Below are positions 1 through 10,000 of a stretch of DNA of 64,000 bases, one piece after another. The stretch comes from Trichococcus shcherbakoviae. Lineage in GTDB: Bacteria; Bacillota; Bacilli; Lactobacillales; Aerococcaceae. A model generated the notes under the pieces. The model saw only the letters and a program-made list of their open reading frames with translations. It had not been told where the DNA came from and searched no databases. The DNA lies in assembly GCF_963666195.1 (NCBI RefSeq), contig NZ_OY762653.1, positions 1,707,501 through 1,771,500 of the forward strand. The letters run 5' to 3'. The translations under genes and the position numbers were made by a program. Within the stretch, counting starts at the first letter, position 1. Each line of letters starts with the position of its first letter.

Positions 1-2609
<2,609 letters not shown>

Positions 2610-2701
2610 AATTTTTAAAAAGATGAAAACTCAAGCGGTGTTTTCGGGTTCCCTTTAATTTTGTAGATTCAGTTTTGAGAGAACAACGTTCTCTTGAAAA
2701 A

Positions 2702-2819
2702 TGTGCGGTGACGATGGCAAGAAGGTCACACCTGTTCCCATCTCGAACACAGAAGTTAAGCTTCTTAGCGCCGATTGTAGTGAAGGGTTTCCCTTTGTGA
2801 GAGTAGGACGTTGCCGCGC
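2702..2819 (+). rRNA. rrf: 5S ribosomal RNA, copy 1
   Basis: A 118-base 5S sequence with the typical central CCCATCTCGAACACAGAAG stretch. The terminal helix I is formed by the TGTGCGG 5' end and the CCGCGC 3' end. It lies about 90 bases after the 23S gene. A run of ten T residues (2820-2829) follows the closing helix directly, so helix I plus the T tract could act as a partial terminator. It differs from copy 2 at only two positions, C2712 and G2810, which pair with each other in helix I. Confidence 0.96.
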
Positions 2820-2858
2820 TTTTTTTTTTGAAATAAAACTTATATATCAGAATCACCA

Positions 2859-2976
2859 TGTGCGGTGATGATGGCAAGAAGGTCACACCTGTTCCCATCT
2901 CGAACACAGAAGTTAAGCTTCTTAGCGCCGATTGTAGTGAAGGGTTTCCCTTTGTGAGAGTAGGACATTGCCGCGC
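2859..2976 (+). rRNA. rrf: 5S ribosomal RNA, copy 2
   Basis: A second 118-base 5S gene, 39 bases after copy 1 in the same orientation. The two differences from copy 1 are T2869 and A2967; these sit at the same offsets as C2712 and G2810 in copy 1, so the helix I pair is C-G in one copy and U-A in the other. No separate promoter is visible in the spacer, so it is probably transcribed by read-through of the rrn operon. Confidence 0.96.
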
Positions 2977-2998
2977 ATGTTTTTATATAAATATTCAG

Positions 2999-3040
2999 AA
3001 GGCTGTTGACATAAATGTCGATAGCCTTTTTTGATTTTTT
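2999..3040 (+). terminator. rrn operon terminator
   Basis: An imperfect hairpin with AAGGCT and AGCCTT outer arms and GTTGACA/TGTCGAT inner arms (with G-T pairs), followed by two T runs. It ends the 23S-5S-5S unit. Confidence 0.85.
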
Positions 3041-3142
3041 TAGTTCGGTGCCTGGCCGATGGAGTCGATTTATTGTATATAATCGAGGAACCGTGCTAAA
3101 CTATGTTTAAGGATAGTTGTCAGAAGGTGAGGGGAGTAAAGC

Positions 3143-3427
3143 ATGGAAGATTTTGTTAAGACCAAAAATGGCTTCGTTTTGAATGATGAAAACGAATGTA
3201 TGATAGCTGAAATTACTTACGTACCTTATGGTGAAGATAAAGTCATTGCCAACCATACTTATGTTGATTCCTCATTAAGAGGGCAAGGCATCGCTGAGAT
3301 GTTACTCGACCGCCTTGTTGAAGAAATGCGGGCTGAAGGCAAGAAAATTGTTCCGCGTTGCTCATATGTTGTGGCGATGTTCGATCGCAAACGCGAAAAG
3401 TATGCCGATATCAAGGCAGAAATATAA
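3143..3427 (+). CDS. GNAT-type N-acetyltransferase (YjdJ-like), 94 aa
   Basis: A small protein of the short, single-domain GNAT group (YjdJ/GCN5-related). The acetyl-CoA binding signature shows as a beta strand followed by SSLRGQGIAEMLLDRLVEEMR at about residues 43-63, with the R-G-Q-G-I-A loop that holds the pyrophosphate. The C-terminal part (KIVPRCSYVV, residues 68-77) is typical of this subgroup. The start ATG is preceded by GGGGAG at 6-base spacing. It is a single-gene unit: the rrn terminator lies before it and its own terminator after it. The substrate is unknown; members of this subfamily are mostly uncharacterised. At 94 residues it is full length for the group. Confidence 0.85.
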   Translation: MEDFVKTKNGFVLNDENECMIAEITYVPYGEDKVIANHTYVDSSLRGQGIAEMLLDRLVEEMRAEGKKIVPRCSYVVAMFDRKREKYADIKAEI

Positions 3428-3460
3428 AACTGTTCTCTCTTATTTTAATATAGATGAGAG

Positions 3461-3506
3461 TAGCGGGTCGGAATTAGGGGAAGTAGTTCCGGCCTGCTAT
3501 TTTTTT
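3461..3506 (+). terminator. terminator after the GNAT gene
   Basis: A 13-base stem, TAGCGGGTCGGAA with TTCCGGCCTGCTA (two G-T pairs), with a 13-base loop and a run of seven or more T. Confidence 0.85.
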
Positions 3507-3577
3507 GCTGTCGAGAACTTCGGCAAAGATGGCGAACCTGTTTTCCGTTGACGTTCAGTGGTGATCGATTTTACCTA

Positions 3578-3606
3578 TTGACAAGATTAAGAAATGATGA
3601 TAATTT
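3578..3606 (+). promoter_or_regulatory. promoter of the metA T-box transcript
   Basis: TTGACA at 3578-3583 and TAATTT at 3601-3606 with a 17-base spacer, about 35 bases before the first T-box stem. Called by consensus only. Confidence 0.6.
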
Positions 3607-3643
3607 AATTATATTAATGCAAGTCGTATCTGACAATAGAATG

Positions 3644-3932
3644 GGCAGCGATGAGAAGAGTAACTTTGGGAAGTACGTAAAGAGAGCTCCTGTTTTGGTG
3701 AAAGGGAGCGTATCGGAACAGAGTGAAGATGGTCTTGGAGCCTTTAATCGGGTGAATAATCAGCTCGATTACGTACGCAGGCGATATTCTGCAGAGTATA
3801 AAAAAGGATATGCGATCACGCAATCACTTTATGTACTTTTTGAGGTAGGGATTGTGAAGTCCTTATAAAAATGGGTGGTAACGCGAAGCTTTCGTCCCAT
3901 GGTCGCAAGACTGTGGTGAGGAGAGCTTTTTT
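3644..3932 (+). promoter_or_regulatory. T-box leader, methionine-specific, controls metA
   Basis: Classical T-box architecture. Stem I begins GCGATGAGAAGAGTAAC with the GA-rich turn. AGAGAGCTCC and GGGAGC flank the distal loop. The specifier loop reads GTGAAGATGGTC, giving ATG (Met) at 3729-3731 as the specifier triplet. The conserved antiterminator T-box sequence GGGTGGTAACGCG lies near 3872, followed by CGTCCCA and a competing terminator that ends in AGAGCTTTTTT at about 3930. Uncharged initiator or elongator tRNA-Met is expected to pair with ATG and allow read-through into metA. The open frame at 3548-3868 lies within this RNA and is not a gene. Confidence 0.9.
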
Positions 3933-3994
3933 GTGCATAAGCGAGCTGTTGAAGAGTCTAGAGGAACTGTTTTAATTATAAAGGAGTGGAAAAT

Positions 3995-4939
3995 ATGCCG
4001 ATTAAAGTATCGAAGGATTTGCCCGCCATCAAAGAGTTGGCCAAAGAGAATATCTTCGTCATGGACGAGCTGAGGGCCGTCACGCAGGATATCCGCCCAT
4101 TAAAAATCATCATCGTGAATCTGATGCCTACAAAACAAGCCACGGAAACCCAGTTCATCCGTTTGCTTTCGAACACGTCCCTGCAAGTGGAAGTGACCTT
4201 ATTGAGGATGGAAAGCTATGATTCCAAGCATGTTTCGGAAGAATACTTGGACTATTTCTACAAGACCTTTTCGGATATCAAGGATCAATACTTTGATGGC
4301 ATGATCATTACGGGTGCACCTGTGGAGAATCTTGCCTTTGAAGAGGTGGAATATTGGCCGGAATTGGTGTCCATCATGGAATGGTCCGCCAGCCATGTTT
4401 TCTCAACGATGCATATCTGTTGGGGAGCCCAAGCGGGTCTGTATCATCACTACAATATCGGGAAGTACCCTCTGAGGGAAAAACTGTTCGGTGTGTTCAA
4501 GCACAGGATCACTGACAGCAGAACGATGCTGCTCCGCGGTTTTGATGATGAGTTTTTCATGCCGCATTCCCGCCATACGGATGTCCACAAAGCGGATATA
4601 GAGGCCTGCAGTGAGCTTGAAATCCTGGCGACATCCGAAGAGGCAGGGGTCAGCGTTGTCCGCAGCAGGGACAACCGTTTCGTGTTTGTGACGGGTCATG
4701 CCGAATATGATTTTGATACGCTCGATAAGGAATACAAGCGTGACGTCGCTTTGAATCGGCCCATAAATATTCCTATCAATTACTACCCTGATGACGATCC
4801 GAGCAAGCGTCCGGTGGTACGTTGGCGCGGTCATGCCAATATCCTCTTCGTGAATTGGCTGAATTACTTCGTTTATCAAGAAACGCCATATGATTTGCAG
4901 CGCATCCATGAATTAAGGAATAAACCTGCTCAAGATTAA
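3995..4939 (+). CDS. metA: homoserine O-acetyltransferase (MetA type), 314 aa
   Basis: First committed enzyme of methionine synthesis: it acylates L-homoserine in the cytoplasm. The MetA family fold is clear. The nucleophile Cys142 lies in HICWGAQAG and the family motif NLMPTKQATETQF is at residues 42-54. Residue 111 is Glu (TGAPVE). In this family Glu111 goes with acetyl-CoA use and Gly111 with succinyl-CoA use, so the product should be O-acetylhomoserine despite the frequent name succinyltransferase. An upstream in-frame GTG (3986) exists, but AAGGAG at 3981-3986 is 8 bases before ATG 3995, which is the better start. It is a single gene under the Met T-box. Confidence 0.95.
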   Translation: MPIKVSKDLPAIKELAKENIFVMDELRAVTQDIRPLKIIIVNLMPTKQATETQFIRLLSNTSLQVEVTLLRMESYDSKHVSEEYLDYFYKTFSDIKDQYFDGMIITGAPVENLAFEEVEYWPELVSIMEWSASHVFSTMHICWGAQAGLYHHYNIGKYPLREKLFGVFKHRITDSRTMLLRGFDDEFFMPHSRHTDVHKADIEACSELEILATSEEAGVSVVRSRDNRFVFVTGHAEYDFDTLDKEYKRDVALNRPINIPINYYPDDDPSKRPVVRWRGHANILFVNWLNYFVYQETPYDLQRIHELRNKPAQD

Positions 4940-4999
4940 AATTTTTGATGGAAGCTGTTGTTGTCGTGCTGACCTCTGCAAAGGGATTTCTACAGGTAT

Positions 5000-5041
5000 G
5001 TAAAGAGGGCAATTTCAATTTGATGAAATTGCCCTCTTTAC
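5000..5041. terminator. long hairpin after metA
   Basis: A perfect 18-base inverted repeat (arms 5000-5017 and 5024-5041) with a 6-base loop. There is no long T run after it, but the right arm ends in CTTTA. It probably ends metA transcription. Its right arm overlaps the -35 element of the tRNA-Thr promoter. Confidence 0.7.
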
Positions 5042-5065
5042 AAATCGACAAAATTTATTTATAAT
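5037..5065 (+). promoter_or_regulatory. promoter of tRNA-Thr
   Basis: TTTACA at 5037-5042, a 17-base spacer, and TATAAT at 5060-5065, about 43 bases before the tRNA. Confidence 0.65.
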
Positions 5066-5107
5066 TTATTGTGTTGTGGCTCACTTAAAGAGTGAATCCC
5101 TCGCAAG

Positions 5108-5180
5108 GCCGGCTTAGCTCAGTTGGTAGAGCATCGCACTCGTAACGCGGAGGTCACAGGTTCAAATCCTGCAGCCGGCA
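5108..5180 (+). tRNA. tRNA-Thr (anticodon CGT)
   Basis: A 73-base cloverleaf. The acceptor arms GCCGGCT and AGCCGGC pair fully, the discriminator is A and CCA is not encoded. The D arm is GCTC-AGTTGGTA-GAGC. The anticodon loop is CTCGTAA, so CGT reads ACG (Thr). Two A-C oppositions are visible: positions 31/39 at the base of the anticodon loop, and 49/65 at the base of the T stem. A single-tRNA unit with its own promoter and terminator. Confidence 0.95.
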
Positions 5181-5193
5181 TAATCATTTTTTC

Positions 5194-5238
5194 AGATACA
5201 TCAAGTCTCTCGGGATACTTGATGTATCTATTTTTTTT
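5194..5238 (+). terminator. terminator of tRNA-Thr
   Basis: A 13-base perfect stem, AGATACATCAAGT with ACTTGATGTATCT, with a 10-base loop and an eight-T tail. Confidence 0.9.
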
Positions 5239-5338
5239 GGACATTTTTAGCAAAAAAAATTCATATTCGTTGAAAAAGAAATTGCCTCCAGAATACGTAT
5301 CTATTGAGTGAATGGCATTTATGAAGGAGGCAGCAAAT

Positions 5339-5992
5339 TTGGGAAAAAATGATCAGCAGCACTTACTGGTTAACATGGGCAAGAAAAAAATCATGGAACC
5401 GACCCGACTGACTTGGGCAGGGGATAGCACGATTACAGGAATGGCTGCAACGCATCCGCAGTTGGGCAATCCTTTTCAGTATGTGGTGTTCCAATTGTTG
5501 ATGGACGAATGGAAAGGCGACAGGATCACCTTGGTTGTCGATTCCAAAGAAGTAAGAGAGTACTTGCTGAAGGAAGAGAAGTATGCGTTCTACGAGGGAT
5601 ACAAGAAAAAATTGTTGCGCCGGAACCGGAAAGAAGCTGGGAAAGATGTTGTCTCGATTGATCCATCCGAAATTGTCCGCTGGAAGAAACAGTGGGGGGA
5701 GTTCATCAACCAGTACGTGCTGATCAATTATGATTCGCATTTGTTCATGACCATCGATCGCCGTTTGTTTAAGCGCACGAAAAACTTGATGCCTTATTTT
5801 GTTCTGGCTCAAGCGGAAGAACAAGCCGAACAAGAGGGCAGTTGGGCTGGAAATAGAATCGGTATCGAGCCGATCGATACGGAAACCTTCGACAGTGATG
5901 TTTATTTCGAAATGTTCCGGATGATAGGGGATAAATCAGCTTGTCAACTGGGAGTCGAAGATTTTCATCGGCGCCATGGCGGAATGAACTAG
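5339..5992 (+). CDS. uncharacterised protein, 217 aa
   Basis: I do not recognise the family. A soluble, charged protein with no signal peptide or membrane segment. Notable features are a hydrophobic run QYVVFQLLMDEW near residues 46-57, a very basic patch GYKKKLLRRNRKEAGK near 85-100, and an acidic C-terminal third. The start is taken as TTG 5339, because AAGGAGG at 5324-5330 is exactly 8 bases upstream; an in-frame ATG at 5312 has no ribosome site. It stands alone between the tRNA-Thr terminator and a strong bidirectional terminator. Composition matches its neighbours, so it is probably a core gene of the lineage. Confidence 0.75.
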   Translation: MGKNDQQHLLVNMGKKKIMEPTRLTWAGDSTITGMAATHPQLGNPFQYVVFQLLMDEWKGDRITLVVDSKEVREYLLKEEKYAFYEGYKKKLLRRNRKEAGKDVVSIDPSEIVRWKKQWGEFINQYVLINYDSHLFMTIDRRLFKRTKNLMPYFVLAQAEEQAEQEGSWAGNRIGIEPIDTETFDSDVYFEMFRMIGDKSACQLGVEDFHRRHGGMN

Positions 5993-6042
5993 TATTCAGA
6001 AAAGCGTGCATTGCGCCTCTGATGCGCGGTATCGTTGGCCAT

Positions 6043-6102
6043 TAAAAATTGAACAGTTCCCATCTATGCGCGTATGCAAAGGTGGGAACTGTTCAATTTT
6101 TA
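6043..6102. terminator. bidirectional terminator
   Basis: A 20-base stem (left arm from 6043, right arm ending about 6102) built on TTGAACAGTTCCCA and its complement, with A and T runs at both ends. It ends the 5339-5992 gene. Confidence 0.85.
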
Positions 6103-6164
6103 GGCTTCTTCCTTTCGGAGGAGGTTGACAGAAGCGGTAGCGCCAAAATAAGCAAAAAATTAAA

Positions 6165-6200
6165 AAGCATGCCCCGTTTGATCATTTTCCTGAGCGGGGC
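6165..6200 (-). terminator. probable terminator of the PTS IIB gene
   Basis: GCCCCG at 6171-6176 pairs with CGGGGC at 6195-6200. On the minus strand it is followed by CTTTTTAATTTTTT, about 35 bases past the end of the PTS IIB gene. Confidence 0.55.
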
Positions 6201-6233
6201 GGCTGAATAGTCAGTCTGTAGTTCTTAGATTTT

Positions 6234-6641
6234 TCAGGAAACATTGCTTCGGCGGTAGGCCACAGATCGCCTGACGCGCATGACGTTTTCTTCTCCCGGG
6301 AAATGGACAGGGTTGATGGGACTCCGGCTGTAGATTTCGAGTACATCCAGGACATCTGTCGACAATTCGCGGATGTCGATCAGGCCGTACATGCGCGGCG
6401 GCAGAATGTAGATGGGTTTGTCGGGGTTGGCGTTTTTGACCATCTTTTTGACGTCATAGGTCAGGTGCGGGCAACAGACGACGATATCGAACCGGTCCAT
6501 TTTTTCTTGGGCAATCATGAACGGTGAGAATTCAATTTCAAATTGGTCTTCCAACTGGTATTGCTGGATGTCTTTTTTTACTTTGGCAGCTAGTGCGCTG
6601 GATGAAAATCCGCCGCCGCAACATAACAGGATATGGATCAT
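6234..6641 (-). CDS. PTS sugar transporter IIB subunit (lactose/cellobiose type), 135 aa
   Basis: Cytoplasmic phosphocarrier of the lactose/cellobiose IIB fold. The N terminus MIHILLCCGGGFSSSALAAK gives the strand, Cys (8 or 9) and phosphate-loop arrangement of the family; one of these Cys is the likely phosphorylation site. FDIVVCCPHLTYDV (about residues 52-65) matches the second conserved strand. The C-terminal 30 residues after the domain are longer than usual. No IIA or IIC gene is next to it, so it is an orphan that must work with subunits encoded elsewhere, or it has a regulatory role. ATG follows GGAGG at 7-base spacing. A cre-like site lies just upstream. Confidence 0.8.
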   Translation of the reverse strand: MIHILLCCGGGFSSSALAAKVKKDIQQYQLEDQFEIEFSPFMIAQEKMDRFDIVVCCPHLTYDVKKMVKNANPDKPIYILPPRMYGLIDIRELSTDVLDVLEIYSRSPINPVHFPGEENVMRVRRSVAYRRSNVS

Positions 6642-6684
6642 ATGCTTTCCTCCATTTTTTTGATAGGTACATCATAGCAATCAA

Positions 6685-6698
6685 TGGAAGCGCTTGAA
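6685..6698 (-). promoter_or_regulatory. cre-like site upstream of the PTS IIB gene
   Basis: On the minus strand TTCAAGCGCTTCCA fits the CcpA operator consensus TGNAANCGNNNNCA at all but one position. It lies 44-57 bases before the IIB start codon, as expected for catabolite control. Confidence 0.4.
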
Positions 6699-6823
6699 AT
6701 GTTTTTTTACTTTTCCGGAAAGGGGATCCTTTTTTTGCATACCATATTTTTTTCAATGGAAGGGGCCTGTGGTATGGATGAAGGAAACAAAAAATAGGAT
6801 TTTTCCTGAGAGGGGTGAGGGAT

Positions 6824-8044
6824 GTGCTACAGGCACTCCGATTGACGTTTGAAGAAAAACGGATGTGGATGACTTTGGGCGGCAGCGTCCTCTTTGCGTT
6901 CGTGCTGGCGATCGGTGTCATTCTGCTCGACACGCGGTTGATCACGGCGCTTGATTATTTTCCGGCCTTTTTGCTTACGAGCGTCAACTTGGCCAAATCA
7001 ATACTGAGCCTGTTGGCGGGGTCCCTCTTCTCAGTGGCTACCTTCACGTTTGCTACGATGCTGTCCGTCATTTCCTTCTACTCCTCCAACTTCAGTCCGC
7101 GGACGGTGGAAAATTTTCTTCTGCACAAGACCTCCATGCAGACATTGGGCATTTTTCTCGGAGGATTCATCTACTGTCTCTCCTCCTTGTTCTTTATGCG
7201 CAGTTCGGAAAACGAACAGCTGGTCATTTCCGCGACGGTCGCCCTCGTCTATGCAATGGCCTGTGTCGTCTACTTCATAAAGTTCGTCTATAATGTCGCA
7301 ACGTCCGTGCAATTGGAAAAACTGGTGAATAAAATCTACAAAGAGGCGGATACGATAGTCGATGAGACGATCGCGTACTTTCAGGAGAAGCCGGTGTTTG
7401 ACCATCTGCCTCAATTAGAGACTTTGCATCAGTACACGGTCCATGCTGATAGGAATGGTTATGTGGAATATATCAACTTCGAGCGTTTGGTGGAGCTGAG
7501 CACAGAATTTGAGGGGACTATGGTATTGCGCTTCAGGGTGGGGGAATTCCTTTCCGCCAATGAACCGCTGGCCATTTTTTACACGAATCGGAAATTGGAG
7601 GACGAGCCGCGGCTGCAAGAAGTGCTGAACCGCAGCTTGACATACGAAACGGAGCCCTCCACGATGTTCGATCCGAATTTTGCCCGTAAAAAATTGGTGG
7701 AGATCGCGTTGCGGGCAGTTTCGCCGGGCATCAACGATCCGAATACGGCGATTCACATCCTGCATTACAAGGCTTTATTGGATGCCAAATTTGCCCGTCT
7801 GCCTGGAAGATTCGTTTTGATGGGAGAGGAAAAGAAGGACTTCGACGAGGAAACATTGCGTTACAGCGGCTGCGTATTCTATGACTTCAATAATTTTTCC
7901 AAAGACTTATATGAAAGCTATTGGCAGCTGATCCACTACATGAAGACGGATATTTCCGGAGTTGTGGCCCTGTTTGATTCGTTGCTGACGGTCGCTTATG
8001 CCGCTCATCCGAAGAAATTGAGCTATATAATGCCTGCTGAATAA
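6824..8044 (+). CDS. DUF2254 family membrane protein, 406 aa
   Basis: Predicted membrane protein of the DUF2254 family; function unknown. There are four hydrophobic segments in the N-terminal 160 residues (near 17-40, 55-80, 100-125 and 130-155), then a soluble domain. The family signature ALRAVSPGINDPNTA is present near residues 286-300. The start is uncertain. GTG 6824 has AGGGG at 8-base spacing and is chosen; GTG 6815 is in frame and would add three residues but has no ribosome site. Single-gene unit. Confidence 0.85.
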   Translation: MLQALRLTFEEKRMWMTLGGSVLFAFVLAIGVILLDTRLITALDYFPAFLLTSVNLAKSILSLLAGSLFSVATFTFATMLSVISFYSSNFSPRTVENFLLHKTSMQTLGIFLGGFIYCLSSLFFMRSSENEQLVISATVALVYAMACVVYFIKFVYNVATSVQLEKLVNKIYKEADTIVDETIAYFQEKPVFDHLPQLETLHQYTVHADRNGYVEYINFERLVELSTEFEGTMVLRFRVGEFLSANEPLAIFYTNRKLEDEPRLQEVLNRSLTYETEPSTMFDPNFARKKLVEIALRAVSPGINDPNTAIHILHYKALLDAKFARLPGRFVLMGEEKKDFDEETLRYSGCVFYDFNNFSKDLYESYWQLIHYMKTDISGVVALFDSLLTVAYAAHPKKLSYIMPAE

Positions 8045-8091
8045 TTCAGAAACCTTGCTATGATAGCTATCGTTCTACAATTTTCCCAGGA

Positions 8092-8137
8092 TAAGTGCAA
8101 GGAAAATGGACAAAAATCGTAAAAATCCTTGCACTTA
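8092..8137. repeat. inverted repeat after the DUF2254 gene
   Basis: Perfect 12-base arms TAAGTGCAAGGA (8092-8103) and TCCTTGCACTTA (8126-8137) with a 22-base loop. No T tail. Possibly a weak terminator or an mRNA 3' stabiliser. Confidence 0.5.
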
Positions 8138-8268
8138 CTCCGTTGCCTCCGGGCAATCAAATCGATAAAAATGGATTTTTCATCAAAAAAAATTCTGAAG
8201 GTTCAGGTTTAGGGTCATATCATCAAAAAAATAAGCTATTTTCCCACATTTTTTATAGGTTTGTACAA

Positions 8269-8430
8269 ATGAGACTGAGTGGCCTATTATTCAGTAGCCA
8301 TTATATAAAGGATTACAGCAACTATTTGTTCAATTTGACGAGTCCGAATTTCACGGAAAGATTGGACAGGCAAAATATCGAGGAGCGTCAAGAGCATATT
8401 CTGGGGATCACCCGCGACGAAGAAAAATAA
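8269..8430 (+). CDS. possible small protein, 53 aa
   Basis: Doubtful gene. The ATG has only a weak ribosome site (ATAGGT), but the frame reads like protein in its second half (residues 24-53, charged, with NIEERQEHILGITRDEEK), and its stop codon lies at the left arm of a strong terminator, as is usual for real genes. A longer in-frame reading begins at GTG 8095 but has no ribosome site. No family recognised. Confidence 0.3.
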   Translation: MRLSGLLFSSHYIKDYSNYLFNLTSPNFTERLDRQNIEERQEHILGITRDEEK

Positions 8431-8473
8431 AGAAGAGGAATTCGAGCGTGCTCGAGTTCCTCTTCTTTATTTT
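8426..8473. terminator. strong bidirectional terminator
   Basis: An arm of about 20 bases built on AATAAAGAAGAGGAA and TCGAG pairs with its complement around a 3-base loop, with A and T runs at the ends. It separates the plus-strand unit from the converging AGCS gene. Confidence 0.85.
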
Positions 8474-8505
8474 GTAAGGCATCACTGAATAGTTGTCCCA
8501 AGCAT

Positions 8506-9921
8506 TCATTTCCCGTTCTTGCCGGAAAGGTGGTGGTTTTTGATTTGAAGGAGAGATGCATAGGATTGACCCTTCGGCCGGATTGTTTTCGGATCAGCGA
8601 AAAAATCGTTCGTCAATGCGACGATAGGTCCGACCAGGCCGATCAAAGCGATCAGGTTCGGGATGGCCATCAGTCCGTTGAACAGGTCAGAAATCTCCCA
8701 GACGACATCCAGCGTCGCGACTGCGCCATAGACGATGGAGCCGATGAAAAAGATTCGATAGACAAAGATGGCTTTTTGGCCGGCGATGTATTCGATTGCT
8801 TTTTCGGAATAATAATACCAAGCGATGATGGTCGCGAAGGCGAACAGGACGATGCCGATGGAAATGATGTATTCCCCGCCCGGAATGACAGCGCTGAATG
8901 CCCGGTTGGACATTTCTGTGCCATCGATTGAGGCGTCCTTCCAGGTTCCGCTGATGATGATCACCAAAGCGGTGATGGTGCACATGATGATCGTATCGAA
9001 GAAGACTTCGAAAGCCCCCCAACAGCCTTGGCGCGCCGGATGGTCGGTGTTGGCGGTGGAGTGGGCAATCGGAGCGCTGCCGAGACCCGCTTCATTTGTG
9101 AACACTCCCCGGGCGACACCAATTCGGGCTGCATACATCAGTGAAGCCCCCGTAAAGCCGCCGACGGCTGCCGTGCCGGTGAAGGCGTCCGTGAAAATCG
9201 TGGCAAGAGCGGAGGGGATTTGGCTGCGCTGCACAATCAGGATGAAGATGGCTGCGCCTGTATAGATCAGCGACATGAAGGGAATCAATTTCTCCGCTAC
9301 GCTTGCGATCCGCTTGATGCCCCCCACCACGACCAAGGCCACAAAGAAAGCCAAGAGCAGACCGGTTGCCAAGGCAGGTATGGAAACGGCGTCCTTCAAA
9401 CTGCCGGCTACGGCATTCGCCTGGACGATGTTGCCGCCGCCGATCGAGGAAAAGGCCGTCAACAGGCAGAAAAGATAGGCCAGTTTGGGAAAACCCAGGC
9501 CTTTGCTGATGTAGTACATCGGGCCGCCCACATATTCACCCTTTGCGTTTTTCTCGCGGTAGGCAAGCGCTAGAGTGGTTTCCGCATATTTCGTGACCAT
9601 ACCGAGGACAGCGGAGGTCCACATCCAAAAGATGGCACCTGGTCCGCCGACACTGATGGCAACTGCCACGCCGACGATGTTGCCTGTCCCGATCGTTCCG
9701 GCCAGCGCCGTGCAGACTGCTTGGATGGGGGTGATCGTGCCGACTTCGATTTCCTTCGGCTTCCGGAACACCGTCTTCAGCGTGTTGGCCATCACTGTCC
9801 CGAAGCGAGTGAAGATGACGGCTCTGGTTCTGAAAGTCAGATACAGTCCTGTCCCCAGCATCAGGACCAGCATCGGGATTCCCCAGATGATCGTGTCATT
9901 GAGCCATTTTACGATTTCCAT
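8506..9921 (-). CDS. alanine/glycine:cation symporter (AGCS family), 471 aa
   Basis: Sodium- or proton-coupled amino-acid symporter in the cytoplasmic membrane, most likely for alanine or glycine. The full AGCS family pattern is seen: the conserved TALAGTIGTGNIVGVA (about residues 72-87), GGPMYYI (about 132-138), the MYAARIGVARGVFTNEAGLGSAP stretch (about 261-283) that is the family hallmark, and about ten membrane segments. The length is typical. ATG follows AAAGGAGG at 8-base spacing. It is transcribed toward a shared terminator at 8426-8473. The MFS gene just upstream has the same orientation with an 80-base gap that contains a TATAAT-like element, so the two may be separate units. Confidence 0.93.
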   Translation of the reverse strand: MEIVKWLNDTIIWGIPMLVLMLGTGLYLTFRTRAVIFTRFGTVMANTLKTVFRKPKEIEVGTITPIQAVCTALAGTIGTGNIVGVAVAISVGGPGAIFWMWTSAVLGMVTKYAETTLALAYREKNAKGEYVGGPMYYISKGLGFPKLAYLFCLLTAFSSIGGGNIVQANAVAGSLKDAVSIPALATGLLLAFFVALVVVGGIKRIASVAEKLIPFMSLIYTGAAIFILIVQRSQIPSALATIFTDAFTGTAAVGGFTGASLMYAARIGVARGVFTNEAGLGSAPIAHSTANTDHPARQGCWGAFEVFFDTIIMCTITALVIIISGTWKDASIDGTEMSNRAFSAVIPGGEYIISIGIVLFAFATIIAWYYYSEKAIEYIAGQKAIFVYRIFFIGSIVYGAVATLDVVWEISDLFNGLMAIPNLIALIGLVGPIVALTNDFFADPKTIRPKGQSYASLLQIKNHHLSGKNGK

Positions 9922-10000
9922 TTTGATTGCCTCCTTTGTCGGAGTGCCGGCAGGAACAATAAGCGCTTCAGCGGAAGGATAAATTTCTCCATATTATAAT

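Noticed and set aside
3548-3868. A 106-codon plus-strand frame before metA
   Set aside because: It covers the T-box RNA, whose conserved elements explain the sequence; there is no ribosome site.
8095-8268. N-terminal extension of the 53-residue ORF from GTG 8095
   Set aside because: Begins inside an inverted repeat with no ribosome site; only the downstream part looks like protein, and even that is uncertain.
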